64,000 nt of DNA from Virgibacillus_O xinjiangensis (lineage in GTDB: Bacteria; Bacillota; Bacilli; Bacillales; Amphibacillaceae): NCBI RefSeq assembly GCF_042643145.1, contig NZ_JBHRSA010000004.1, forward strand, positions 62,001 to 126,000, in the 5' to 3' direction. The stretch's first letter is position 1. Every line of letters begins with the position of its first letter. Position numbers and translations under genes: made by a program. Positions 15,545-23,614 of this stretch are shown piece by piece. The notes beneath the pieces were generated by a model. That model searched no databases and had not been told where the DNA came from. It worked only from the letters and a program-made list of their open reading frames with translations.

Positions 15545-15793
15545 TTATCCTTGTTTTGCACCTTCTACTTTATCATGTTTTTTATTAAATGACACTTCTT
15601 TTATCGATGATTTGGCGGATGACAGATCATTTATCTGGTTGCGAAAGTTCATCCATACTTCCGTATCTACTTGCAATGTCAACTGTTTATCGATTTGTCT
15701 AACCTGTGCGCTTAAAGATTGGAGAGAATCCTCTAACCTTCTCCGCTGACTTTCATTATTGTCTATACCTGCCGGGTTAACTGCCAGTTCCAT
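15545..15793 (-). CDS. Small coiled-coil protein of unknown function
   Basis: The product is 82 residues from the ATG at 15793, which has a GAGG site 9 bases upstream; the longer frame begins at 15865 without better support. It starts MELAVNPAGIDNNESQRRRLEDSLQ and is mostly helical with heptad-like spacing (LSAQVRQIDKQLTLQV). No signal or membrane segment is seen. I do not recognise a family. It is followed by yppE in the same direction. Confidence 0.6.
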   Translation of the reverse strand: MELAVNPAGIDNNESQRRRLEDSLQSLSAQVRQIDKQLTLQVDTEVWMNFRNQINDLSSAKSSIKEVSFNKKHDKVEGAKQG

Positions 15794-15940
15794 TCTCATC
15801 ACCCTCGCTTTTGGTTTGTTTAAAAGATTCTTCATCCCTTCCACACTCTCCTGCACGTTCGACAAAACTAGAAGGAAACGTACAAAACAACTGGAAAATC
15901 AATGTTTACTGCATGAAGCGACCCTTCCATAGAAAATACG

Positions 15941-15970
15941 TTTATGTTTTCTGCAAAAATAGACACACTA
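15941..15970 (+). promoter_or_regulatory. Candidate forespore (sigma-G/F) promoter of sspM
   Basis: TTTATG (15941-15946), 17 bases, CACACTA (15964-15970). The sigma-G consensus is TGHATR-N17/18-CATWHTA; the match is partial (4 of 6 and 5 of 7), but the gene downstream is a forespore gene. Confidence 0.4.
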
Positions 15971-15993
15971 ATTACGGAAGGAGGTTGAAAAAC

Positions 15994-16098
15994 ATGTCAC
16001 ACAAGAAGAGACAAGAAAAGAAACCTGAAAAACAGAGGACAAAATCTCTGAAAACCGGGGACAAAAAATTGGATGGACCTAACAGACCGTCCGTATAA
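15994..16098 (+). CDS. sspM: Minor small acid-soluble spore protein SspM
   Basis: The product is 34 residues, exactly the length of B. subtilis SspM. It is lysine rich and ends KKLDGPNRPSV, against KKLGGPNRPST in SspM. SspM is a forespore-specific minor spore protein of unknown detailed role. The ATG follows a perfect AAGGAGG site, and a strong terminator lies 10 bases after the stop, so it is a self-contained gene. The location beside yppE and recU also matches B. subtilis. Confidence 0.88.
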   Translation: MSHKKRQEKKPEKQRTKSLKTGDKKLDGPNRPSV

Positions 16099-16106
16099 GG
16101 CTTTGA

Positions 16107-16141
16107 TAGGACCCACCTAACTGATTGTGGGTCCTTTTTTA
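16107..16141 (+). terminator. Terminator of sspM
   Basis: A 9-bp stem AGGACCCAC/GTGGGTCCT (16108-16116, 16127-16135) is followed by seven T residues. Confidence 0.88.
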
Positions 16142-16321
16142 CATAGATTTCTTGGTTGGCTGTCATAAAATGTTCTTGATTTGGAAGGAGTTACATACGC
16201 AAATCCGGCTTTTCTCTATATAAATCGTACGCTTTATAATATAATTACAAGTAGTGTTTTCATCTTTATTCGACAAGATGGATTCACAGAGAGCATGACC
16301 GCTAGGTTGCAGGAGGGATCC

Positions 16322-16921
16322 ATGGTGAAATATCCGAATGGGAGGAAGCGGGCTCCGTTGGCCGGAAATAGATCGGAGCAAAATAATTTGGTTAACCAAT
16401 ACAGTAATAGGGGAATGACGTTGGAGGATGATTTGAACTCGACAAATGAATTTTATTTACAGGCAGATAAGGCAATCATTCATAAAAAGCCTACACCCGT
16501 CCAAATCGTCAACGTAAATTATCCGAAAAGAAGTGCTGCAGTCATTACTGAAGCTTATTTTAAGCAGGCATCCACTACTGATTACAATGGCCTTTATAGA
16601 AATAAATATGTAGACTTTGAAGCCAAAGAGACAAAAAATAAGACATCATTTCCACTGGCAAATATTCATGAGCACCAGATCAGACACATGGAAGCTGTAG
16701 TCAAACACGGAGGGATCTGCTTCTTGATCCTGCGATTTACAGTGCATGACGAGACCTATCTTTTTCCAGCGGAAAGGCTGTTTCCTTATTGGAAGAAACG
16801 AATGACGGGCGGAAAAAAGTCGATACCATACGAAGTTATTAAAGAAGAAGGTTACATCATCCCTTTTCAGTATCAGGCAAGGCTCGATTATCTTCGTATT
16901 ATAGATAAGCTTTATTTTTAG
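16322..16921 (+). CDS. recU: Holliday junction resolvase RecU
   Basis: The start is set at the ATG at 16322, which has an AGGAGG site and gives the family N-terminus VKYPNG; the open frame extends 141 bases further upstream without support. The 199-residue product has the conserved SNRGMTLEDDLN, IHKKPTPVQIVNV, AAVITEAYF, STTDYNG and YVDFEAKETKNKTSFPL segments; the D and ExK residues form the nuclease site. RecU cleaves Holliday junctions and modulates RecA. It is 18 bases ahead of ponA in the usual recU-ponA operon. Confidence 0.97.
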   Translation: MVKYPNGRKRAPLAGNRSEQNNLVNQYSNRGMTLEDDLNSTNEFYLQADKAIIHKKPTPVQIVNVNYPKRSAAVITEAYFKQASTTDYNGLYRNKYVDFEAKETKNKTSFPLANIHEHQIRHMEAVVKHGGICFLILRFTVHDETYLFPAERLFPYWKKRMTGGKKSIPYEVIKEEGYIIPFQYQARLDYLRIIDKLYF

Positions 16922-16939
16922 AACGGAGGAAGAAAAACC

Positions 16940-19828
16940 ATGGCAGAAAACAGCCAGTCAAGAACAGCTAGAAGGAAACAAAAGAAGAACAAAAATAAAC
17001 CACTATGGAAAAGAATTATTTTTACCATATTCATCGTACTCCTGGCTATAGGCATAGCCAGTGCCGGTTTGGTCACGTACTGGATTGCGACCGCACCGGA
17101 AATTGACGCATCCATGCTTACCGATCCTTTTCCCTCCCAGGTGCTTGATGAAGATGGAAACCAATTTGCCTCTCTGGGAGCTGAGCAGCGCTCACGCGTA
17201 GAGTATGAGGAGCTGCCGGATGTGTTGGTCGACGCAGTCACTGCCACCGAGGATGCCAGGTTCTTTGAACATCCCGGCATCGACTTGAGACGTATTGGCG
17301 GCGCAGTCATTGCCAATGTAACAAGTGGATTCGGTTCTGAGGGAGCCAGTACCATCACACAGCAGGTGGTAGAAAAGTCATTTCTGTCACCCGATAAGAA
17401 AATTAGCTTGAAGGTCCAGGAGCAGTGGCTTGCACTGAAGCTTGAGCGCGAGTATTCGAAAGAAGAAATTCTAGAAATGTACTTGAACAAGATTTATTAT
17501 GGCGCAGGAGCATATGGTGTTGGAAAAGCGGCTGAGATATATTTCGGTAAAACCGATTTAGGAGAACTCACATTACCTGAAGCAGCCATCCTTGCTGGAT
17601 TGCCACAACGCCCTTCTGCGTACAACCCATTTGAAAACCCCGACTTGATGAAAGAAAGAATGAACACGGTATTAACTCTCATGGTTAGGCATGGCAAGAT
17701 ATCTGAACAGGAAGCGGAAGAAGCAAGAAAAGTGGACATCCCTTCCCTTCTCACAGACACACGCAGAGATCCTGTAGCATATGAAGCATTCCTGCAACAA
17801 GTCGAAAAGGAAGTAAGCGAGAAAATCGATGGAGCAAATATCCATACAGATGGTCTGAAAATCCATACCACGCTCGATAAAGAAGCACAGGAGCATGTCG
17901 AATACTTACTTTCGGATGAATCGCCGGTAACATTCCCGAACGAAGATATCCAAGCGGGGATGACTGTATTGGATACCAGTACAGGGGCAATTAAGGCTGT
18001 CGGCGGTGCTCGGGGAGGTTTGGAAAACGGTGGCCTGAATTATGCCATTAATGTCGGACACCAGCCAGGCTCTGCAATCAAACCAATTGCTGCTTATGGT
18101 CCGGCCATCGAATACAATAACTGGTCAACCTATCATCAGATACTTGATGAACCATATTCAAAAGGTGATTGGAGCCCACAGAATTTTGACGGCCAATTCC
18201 ATGGGTGGGTGTCAGCACGAGAAGCTCTGACGATGTCCTACAATATACCAGCACTCAAAACCATAGAGGAAGTAGGTGTCGGCAATGCAGCCGAATTTGC
18301 TGAAAAGCTTGGGATCACATTAGAATCAAGAAATGTGGGAGAAGCAATCGGAGGAACAGAGACAGAAGTTTCTCCTTTACAGCTTGCGGGAGCGTTTCGG
18401 GCATTCGGAAATGAGGGGATATACAATGAACCTTATGCCGTAACCAAAGTAGAATTCCCTGATGGGGAGACTGTTGAATTTGAAACAAAACCAGAAGCAG
18501 TAATGGATGACTCTACTGCCTATATGATTACAGATATGCTACAGAGTGTCATGACAGAAGGAACTGGGACTTCCGCCAATGTACCGGGACTTCATGTTGC
18601 TGGTAAAACAGGTACAACCAACCTTGAAGGCGGAGCTGCCGGTGATGCGTGGTTCAGCGGTTACACCACCAATTACACGATGGCGGTTTGGACTGGTTAC
18701 CCGGATAATGAGCCATTGGAGGATACTTCTCTATCACGCCAATTATTTAAACTAGCCATGGAGGAGATTTCGGCAGACATTGACACACCGGACTTCGAAA
18801 AGCCTGATTCTGTAGTGGAAGTTGCGGTAGAAAAAGGCTCCAACCCGGCAAAACTGCCGAGTCCATATACGCCTTCTTCTCAGATTGTAACGGAGCTCTT
18901 TGTAAAAGGAACAGAGCCATCAAATACTTCTGAGAAATTTGACCAGTTGGATCCGATCAGTGATTTGAATGCTGCTTTCAATGAAGAAACTAATTCTATC
19001 GACATCAGTTGGTCTTATAATACTGGCTCCAATGTGGAATTTGAGGTGAGTGCCAGTGAAGATGGCGGACAGATGCAAGTTCTTTCTTCCACTTCAGATA
19101 CTTCCATGAGTATATCTGATGTAGAACCAGGAACGGAATATGAAATTCAGGTAGTTGCTGTAGATGGCAGTGATTCTTCAAACAGAAGTGAAGCCAGATC
19201 GACTACCGTTATTGCAGCAGGTACAGATGACGAGCAGGAAGATAATGAAAATGGAAACATTGGTTCTGTCAGCGGTTTGAGTGGCACATACAATGCAGCC
19301 AACCAGTTGATTGATGTATCTTGGGATTATAATGGCCCTCCTGCTACTTTTGAAGTGAATGCTAACGGTCAGACCCAGACCGTCACCGGAAATGGCATCG
19401 AAATCAGTGGGGTGCAGCCTGGAGAGACTTATAGCATTACCGTGACTCCTATTGGTCAAAATGGTGCGAATGAAGGTGTGCGCGGTGAGCCACAAAGTAC
19501 TGAGGTGTCTGTGCCGCAGCCTGAAACGGATGGTGGCGGAGATAATGAAAATGCCCCGGACAATCGTCAGGAACCAGCCGAGGATGAGTCTGGAAACGGA
19601 AATAACAATGAAAACGAAAACGGAAATGATAATGGACCACCTGAAGATGAAGGTTCCGATGAAGCAAGTGAAAATGATGAAAGTGGTAATTCCAATGGTG
19701 GAGGCACTACAGAGGAAGAGTCAGAATCTGAAACACAGAACCAATCAGGCAATAGCAACAATGAAGAGAATAGTGACTCCAGCACACAGAATGAAAGTGA
19801 GCCAAGTGAAAACAATGAAGACAATTAA
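16940..19828 (+). CDS. ponA: Class A penicillin-binding protein PBP1 with FN3 repeats and acidic tail
   Basis: A 962-residue bifunctional wall synthase. Basic cytoplasmic head, membrane helix at ~28-50, glycosyltransferase domain ~70-250 with EDARFFEHPGID, GASTITQQ and EYSKEEILEMYLNKIYYG, and transpeptidase domain ~340-640 with the active-site serine in GSAIKP, SYN and KTGTTN. Two fibronectin type III-like domains follow at ~670-760 and ~772-858. The last ~100 residues are a low-complexity Asn/Glu/Asp/Ser tail. It polymerises and cross-links peptidoglycan outside the membrane and pairs with GpsB. The C-terminal extension resembles that of B. subtilis PBP1 but is longer. Confidence 0.97.
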   Translation: MAENSQSRTARRKQKKNKNKPLWKRIIFTIFIVLLAIGIASAGLVTYWIATAPEIDASMLTDPFPSQVLDEDGNQFASLGAEQRSRVEYEELPDVLVDAVTATEDARFFEHPGIDLRRIGGAVIANVTSGFGSEGASTITQQVVEKSFLSPDKKISLKVQEQWLALKLEREYSKEEILEMYLNKIYYGAGAYGVGKAAEIYFGKTDLGELTLPEAAILAGLPQRPSAYNPFENPDLMKERMNTVLTLMVRHGKISEQEAEEARKVDIPSLLTDTRRDPVAYEAFLQQVEKEVSEKIDGANIHTDGLKIHTTLDKEAQEHVEYLLSDESPVTFPNEDIQAGMTVLDTSTGAIKAVGGARGGLENGGLNYAINVGHQPGSAIKPIAAYGPAIEYNNWSTYHQILDEPYSKGDWSPQNFDGQFHGWVSAREALTMSYNIPALKTIEEVGVGNAAEFAEKLGITLESRNVGEAIGGTETEVSPLQLAGAFRAFGNEGIYNEPYAVTKVEFPDGETVEFETKPEAVMDDSTAYMITDMLQSVMTEGTGTSANVPGLHVAGKTGTTNLEGGAAGDAWFSGYTTNYTMAVWTGYPDNEPLEDTSLSRQLFKLAMEEISADIDTPDFEKPDSVVEVAVEKGSNPAKLPSPYTPSSQIVTELFVKGTEPSNTSEKFDQLDPISDLNAAFNEETNSIDISWSYNTGSNVEFEVSASEDGGQMQVLSSTSDTSMSISDVEPGTEYEIQVVAVDGSDSSNRSEARSTTVIAAGTDDEQEDNENGNIGSVSGLSGTYNAANQLIDVSWDYNGPPATFEVNANGQTQTVTGNGIEISGVQPGETYSITVTPIGQNGANEGVRGEPQSTEVSVPQPETDGGGDNENAPDNRQEPAEDESGNGNNNENENGNDNGPPEDEGSDEASENDESGNSNGGGTTEEESESETQNQSGNSNNEENSDSSTQNESEPSENNEDN

Positions 19829-19875
19829 GATTCCATTCACTTAGGTGTTGGTAATCCAAACATGTGAGACTAGTG

Positions 19876-19920
19876 AAATAGCATACCAAAGCGCATAATG
19901 CGTTGGCATGCTATTTTTAT
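19876..19920 (+). terminator. Terminator of recU-ponA
   Basis: An interrupted stem (19876-19884 pairing with 19908-19916, plus the inner CCAA/TTGG and GCGC/TGCG pairs) is followed by TTTTTAT, 48 bases after the ponA stop. Confidence 0.78.
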
Positions 19921-19959
19921 TGCGCCATTTTTTCTATAGAGGATGTATTTTTAACTTTA

Positions 19960-20006
19960 AAAACACAAATAAACATACTGCCAGCACCTGCAGTATGTTT
20001 ATTTGT
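19960..20006 (-). terminator. Terminator of the asnS-dnaD-nth transcript
   Basis: A perfect 16-bp stem (19966-19981 with 19990-20005) is followed on the minus strand by GTGTTTTTAAAG. It lies about 70 bases beyond the nth stop. Confidence 0.85.
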
Positions 20007-20075
20007 AGATCACTATGATTATCATTTCTACACTTATTCTATATTTATCTGCCAAAAGTCATTGCCCCACGGCCT

Positions 20076-20732
20076 CTAGTTTTCCTCTGCTCGCTTCATT
20101 CGTTTTTTTCCTTCCCGGCACAAATCCAATAATGGACATTCCGGACAATTCGGATTCCGGGCTTTACAATGATATCTTCCGAAGAAAATCATTCGATGAT
20201 GTGTTTCGCTCCATTCTTCCCTTGGAACTTTTATCATCAGTGTTTCTTCGACTTCTGTCACTGAATCTTTCCAACGGCAGATTCCCAGTCTTTTCGAAAC
20301 TCGTTCTACATGGGTATCCACGGCGATTGCCGGCTCATTGAAGGCAATAGAAGCCACGACATTGGCGGTTTTTCGTCCAACACCTGCCAACTTCATCAAT
20401 TCCGCCTTTGTGCGGGGAACCTCTCCATTATAATCATCCAATAAAACCTGGCAGAGTTTTCGTATATTTTTGGCCTTCGTACGATACAGGCCAATCGATC
20501 TTATGTCCTGTTGCAGCTCCTCTAACGAAACAGACAAATAATCTTCCGGGGTCTTGTATTTTTTAAATAAATCTTCTGTCACCCTGTTTACTAGCGCGTC
20601 AGTACATTGAGCTGATAACAGAACCGCAATGACAAGTTCGAAGGGGTTGGAATGGTTCAATTCCCCCTTTGCTTCCGGAAACATCTTTTTCATGGTATCC
20701 AGACAATACCTTATTTGCTTTTTATTCAACAT
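20076..20732 (-). CDS. nth: Endonuclease III
   Basis: This 218-residue DNA glycosylase/AP lyase removes oxidised pyrimidines in base excision repair. It has the helix-hairpin-helix LMKLAGVGRKTANVVAS with the catalytic lysine, the catalytic aspartate in AVDTHVERVSKRLG, and the C-terminal [4Fe-4S] ligands C-x6-C-x2-C-x5-C in CKARNPNCPECPLLDLC. It lies 2 bases behind dnaD and is cotranscribed. Confidence 0.97.
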   Translation of the reverse strand: MLNKKQIRYCLDTMKKMFPEAKGELNHSNPFELVIAVLLSAQCTDALVNRVTEDLFKKYKTPEDYLSVSLEELQQDIRSIGLYRTKAKNIRKLCQVLLDDYNGEVPRTKAELMKLAGVGRKTANVVASIAFNEPAIAVDTHVERVSKRLGICRWKDSVTEVEETLMIKVPREEWSETHHRMIFFGRYHCKARNPNCPECPLLDLCREGKKRMKRAEEN

Positions 20733-20734
20733 GA

Positions 20735-21415
20735 CTATTCTTCTCCCTCTAACCAGTTGTAATAAAAAGAAGTATCTCTTTGTTTCACCGGCTCCTTACT
20801 AGTCTCTTGCCTGTGATGGAATTTCTTGCTGGCTTCCCTTGCCTGTTCCACTGAATGTATCCCCTTCTTTTTCCATTCCCTCAGAATACGATCAATGTAT
20901 TTGAAATTGAGCTTGCCCATTAAAACCGATTCCCTCAACCCGGCTTTAATCAGTGAAGGAGCTATTTGATCTTCATCCAGCCAAGCATTAATTGTTTCTA
21001 TCTCAAATGGAGACAGGGGGCGTCCGAATTCTTGTTCAAATAAGATGAACATAGAACCATCTTCCGGCGGATTCTCGGGTGCCCTCTTCTCTGCGAACAA
21101 TTTTTCCCATAAAGGATCAAGGGAATAAGCTTCACTGATCTGATTCATTTCATTATGCTGCTGGTAGATAGTGAGGAGATTCTTTTGGATAAGTTTGCGT
21201 AAAAGATTCGCACACTCCTTCTCACTAAGTGTCAAATCTGCTGCTATCTCGAAAGGAGTGGGGAATTCTTTTTTTTCCTGAATGAACCGGTGAAGTTGAA
21301 TCACTATCATAACCTCTTTTTCATCAAGACCCAAAGATGTAAAATCTGCGAGCAGCTTGATTGGTATGGATACCTGATTTAAAAGCAGCTGCTGATAAGA
21401 AATGGAGTTTGACAT
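20735..21415 (-). CDS. dnaD: DNA replication initiation protein DnaD
   Basis: The frame opens at a GTG (21424), but the ATG at 21415 has GAGGTG 6 bases upstream and is preferred, giving 226 residues. The N-terminal winged-helix domain (~1-115) is followed by the DnaD C-terminal domain with YFEQ-like FEQEFGRPLSPFEIETINAWLDE and KFKYIDRILREWKKKGI motifs. DnaD remodels DNA during DnaA-dependent and PriA-dependent primosome loading in Firmicutes. It stands between asnS and nth, as in B. subtilis. Confidence 0.95.
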   Translation of the reverse strand: MSNSISYQQLLLNQVSIPIKLLADFTSLGLDEKEVMIVIQLHRFIQEKKEFPTPFEIAADLTLSEKECANLLRKLIQKNLLTIYQQHNEMNQISEAYSLDPLWEKLFAEKRAPENPPEDGSMFILFEQEFGRPLSPFEIETINAWLDEDQIAPSLIKAGLRESVLMGKLNFKYIDRILREWKKKGIHSVEQAREASKKFHHRQETSKEPVKQRDTSFYYNWLEGEE

Positions 21416-21464
21416 TGTTTGCACCTCGATTAACTAACAGTGTACCTTCTGTTCGTATTTCATG

Positions 21465-21501
21465 ATAAAATCCCTTGCTCCGTCATGGCAAGGGATTTTC
21501 T
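21465..21501 (-). terminator. Hairpin between asnS and dnaD
   Basis: A perfect 12-bp stem AAAATCCCTTGC/GCAAGGGATTTT (21467-21478, 21488-21499) lies 20 bases after the asnS stop. The T run is short, so readthrough into dnaD is likely. Confidence 0.7.
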
Positions 21502-21521
21502 TATTATTCTTCCAATCGTGT

Positions 21522-22814
21522 TTAAGGATACAAGCGGTTTAGCAGTCGTGGGAAAGGAATAGTCTCCCTGACATGCTCTACGCCTGACAGCCATGCTACC
21601 GTTCTTTCCAGCCCCAGGCCGAAGCCTGAATGTGGAACACTTCCATACTGGCGCAGTTCTAGATACCATTGATAGGCAGGCCCGGTAAGTCCATGCTTTT
21701 CATAGCGCTCTTCCATCAATTCTAGATCATCGATCCGTTGGGAACCGCCGATTATTTCTCCATATCCCTCTGGTGCAATCAAATCAGCGCACAGAACAAC
21801 CTCAGGACGCTCTGGATGGGGCTGCATGTAAAAAGCTTTAATCTCTGCAGGATAATTTGTAATGAATACCGGTTTATCATAGGTTTCAGCTATAGCTGTT
21901 TCATGGGGAGCACCAAAGTCTTCCCCCCACTCGATATCATCAAATCCTTTGTCTTTAAGAAGGTCGATTGCTTCATCGTAAGAGATCCGTGGAAAAGGCG
22001 CTGTTATGTTTTCCAGTTTAGTGGTATCTCTCCCCAAAGTGTTCAGCTCGAGTTTGCAGTTTTCCAATACAGACTGCACGATGAAACTCACATATTGTTC
22101 CTGGACTTCCAAGCTTTCCTCATGGTCCATAAAAGCCATTTCCGGTTCAATCATCCAGAATTCAATTAGATGTCTCCGCGTCTTTGACTTTTCTGCACGG
22201 AAGGTAGGACCGAATGAGAAAACTTTGCCAAGGGCCATTGCTGCGGCCTCCATATACAGCTGACCACTTTGCGATAAATAAGCCTCTTCGTCAAAGTATT
22301 TCGTATGGAATAATTCCGTTGTTCCTTCTGCAGAGGAACCTGTGAGAATCGGAGGATCAACTTTGACAAAGCCCTGTTGATTGAAAAATTGATAGGTCGC
22401 ACGGATGATTTCATTTCTGATCTTCATCACCGCATGCTGTTTTTTTGAACGTAGCCATAAATGGCGATGGTCCATAAGAAATTCAGTCCCATGTTCTTTC
22501 GGTGTAATGGGATAATCTTTTGCTTCATGAATCAATTCAATGTCCGACACCTGCATTTCATACCCGAATGGTGACCGTGTATCTTCCACTATTTTCCCTG
22601 TTACATACATGGAAGACTCCTGGGTCAGCCCCTTTGCGAGTTGAAACGTTTCTTCCGCTACATCCGCTTTAGCAACGACTCCTTGTATAAAGCCTGTACC
22701 ATCCCTGAGCTGAAGAAAGGCAATCTTTCCGCTGGACCGCTTGTTCGCTAACCATGCACCGATTGTCACACTTTCTCCGATATGTTCGGGTACTTGAGAG
22801 ATTGTCGTTTTCAT
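21522..22814 (-). CDS. asnS: Asparaginyl-tRNA synthetase
   Basis: A 430-residue class II synthetase. The N-terminal OB-fold anticodon-binding domain (~1-105) includes SGKIAFLQLRDGTGFIQGV. The catalytic domain has motif 2 (FRAEKSKTRRHLIEFWMIEPEMAF) and motif 3 (GFGLGLERTVAWL). It charges tRNA-Asn directly. The short 5' gap to ypmB leaves no room for a T-box leader. In B. subtilis aspB lies between ypmB and asnS; it is absent here. Confidence 0.97.
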   Translation of the reverse strand: MKTTISQVPEHIGESVTIGAWLANKRSSGKIAFLQLRDGTGFIQGVVAKADVAEETFQLAKGLTQESSMYVTGKIVEDTRSPFGYEMQVSDIELIHEAKDYPITPKEHGTEFLMDHRHLWLRSKKQHAVMKIRNEIIRATYQFFNQQGFVKVDPPILTGSSAEGTTELFHTKYFDEEAYLSQSGQLYMEAAAMALGKVFSFGPTFRAEKSKTRRHLIEFWMIEPEMAFMDHEESLEVQEQYVSFIVQSVLENCKLELNTLGRDTTKLENITAPFPRISYDEAIDLLKDKGFDDIEWGEDFGAPHETAIAETYDKPVFITNYPAEIKAFYMQPHPERPEVVLCADLIAPEGYGEIIGGSQRIDDLELMEERYEKHGLTGPAYQWYLELRQYGSVPHSGFGLGLERTVAWLSGVEHVRETIPFPRLLNRLYP

Positions 22815-22859
22815 ATTTATTTGCCTCCTTTGATGTATATTCTTGTCTGGGCACCTTGA

Positions 22860-23381
22860 CTACTCAAATATTGGATCAAGACGATACATTTCATAAGGTG
22901 AACCGTCATAGATGGAAACATAGTCAAATACATAACGATTGGACTTATCCCAGTATGTAATTTCCCATAGTTCCTCCCCGTCAACCAGAGCAGGCACTAT
23001 TTGAACCAGTTCACATTCATTGCAATCATTTTTCCACGTATCTGCAATCTCATCTTTCGGTATAATTTCACTTCGGTCAATGGTAGTCAAATTCTTCTCT
23101 TTGCCTTCGAGCGGATAGAAGATGATTTTCTCCTCGTCTTCCCCATTCCGCCCGTAAACCACATGAAAAGCCTCACTACCGTTAAATTGCTCAATCATAT
23201 CTATCTCTTGCAATGAGGTTGCATCAAGGAGAACTTGCTCCGTTTCCGCCATGGTCTCTGTCAGTTCCTGCTGGATTCCATAATACAAGACAGCTGCAAA
23301 CACCACTCCAATAATGGCAATGGTGATAAGGGCAACTGCTCCCCATTTTATCCAGCCTGGAAGGGACCTATTAATGTTCAT
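22860..23381 (-). CDS. ypmB: YpmB family membrane-anchored protein (DUF5590)
   Basis: The product is 173 residues from the ATG at 23381; the frame extends 23 residues further without a ribosome site. A hydrophobic anchor at ~14-38 (WGAVALITIAIIGVVFAAVLYYG) is followed by an extracytoplasmic part with two cystatin-like repeats (EVSYWDK-type KIIFYPLEG and WEITYWDKSNRYVFDYVSIYDG). It matches YpmB of B. subtilis in size and neighbours. Its function is unknown; the fold suggests a surface or wall-linked role. Confidence 0.85.
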   Translation of the reverse strand: MNINRSLPGWIKWGAVALITIAIIGVVFAAVLYYGIQQELTETMAETEQVLLDATSLQEIDMIEQFNGSEAFHVVYGRNGEDEEKIIFYPLEGKEKNLTTIDRSEIIPKDEIADTWKNDCNECELVQIVPALVDGEELWEITYWDKSNRYVFDYVSIYDGSPYEMYRLDPIFE

Positions 23382-23614
23382 ATTATTTTTCCAGCCCTTT
23401 GAATTCAATATCGCTAACCGATGAGTAAACGTACATGTTTTAAACTTCATACGCCCTTGCTTATTTTAACGGATTACCATGATTTTTGCACGCGCAATAT
23501 TTGATTACCCTTAAACAAAGTTGTGCACCTCTATCATTTTTGTTCAAATCCGCCAGATACCAAGAAGTCAATGATACACCAACACTGCCCCTAAAACTTG
23601 TGGAGTTGACGGCA

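Noticed and set aside
19452..19844. 130-residue frame within the ponA tail region
   Set aside because: Met/Lys-rich shadow of the low-complexity acidic tail in another frame; the ponA frame is continuous.
22815..22860. T-box leader for asnS
   Set aside because: Only 45 bases separate asnS from ypmB, too few for a T-box, and no T-box core sequence is present.
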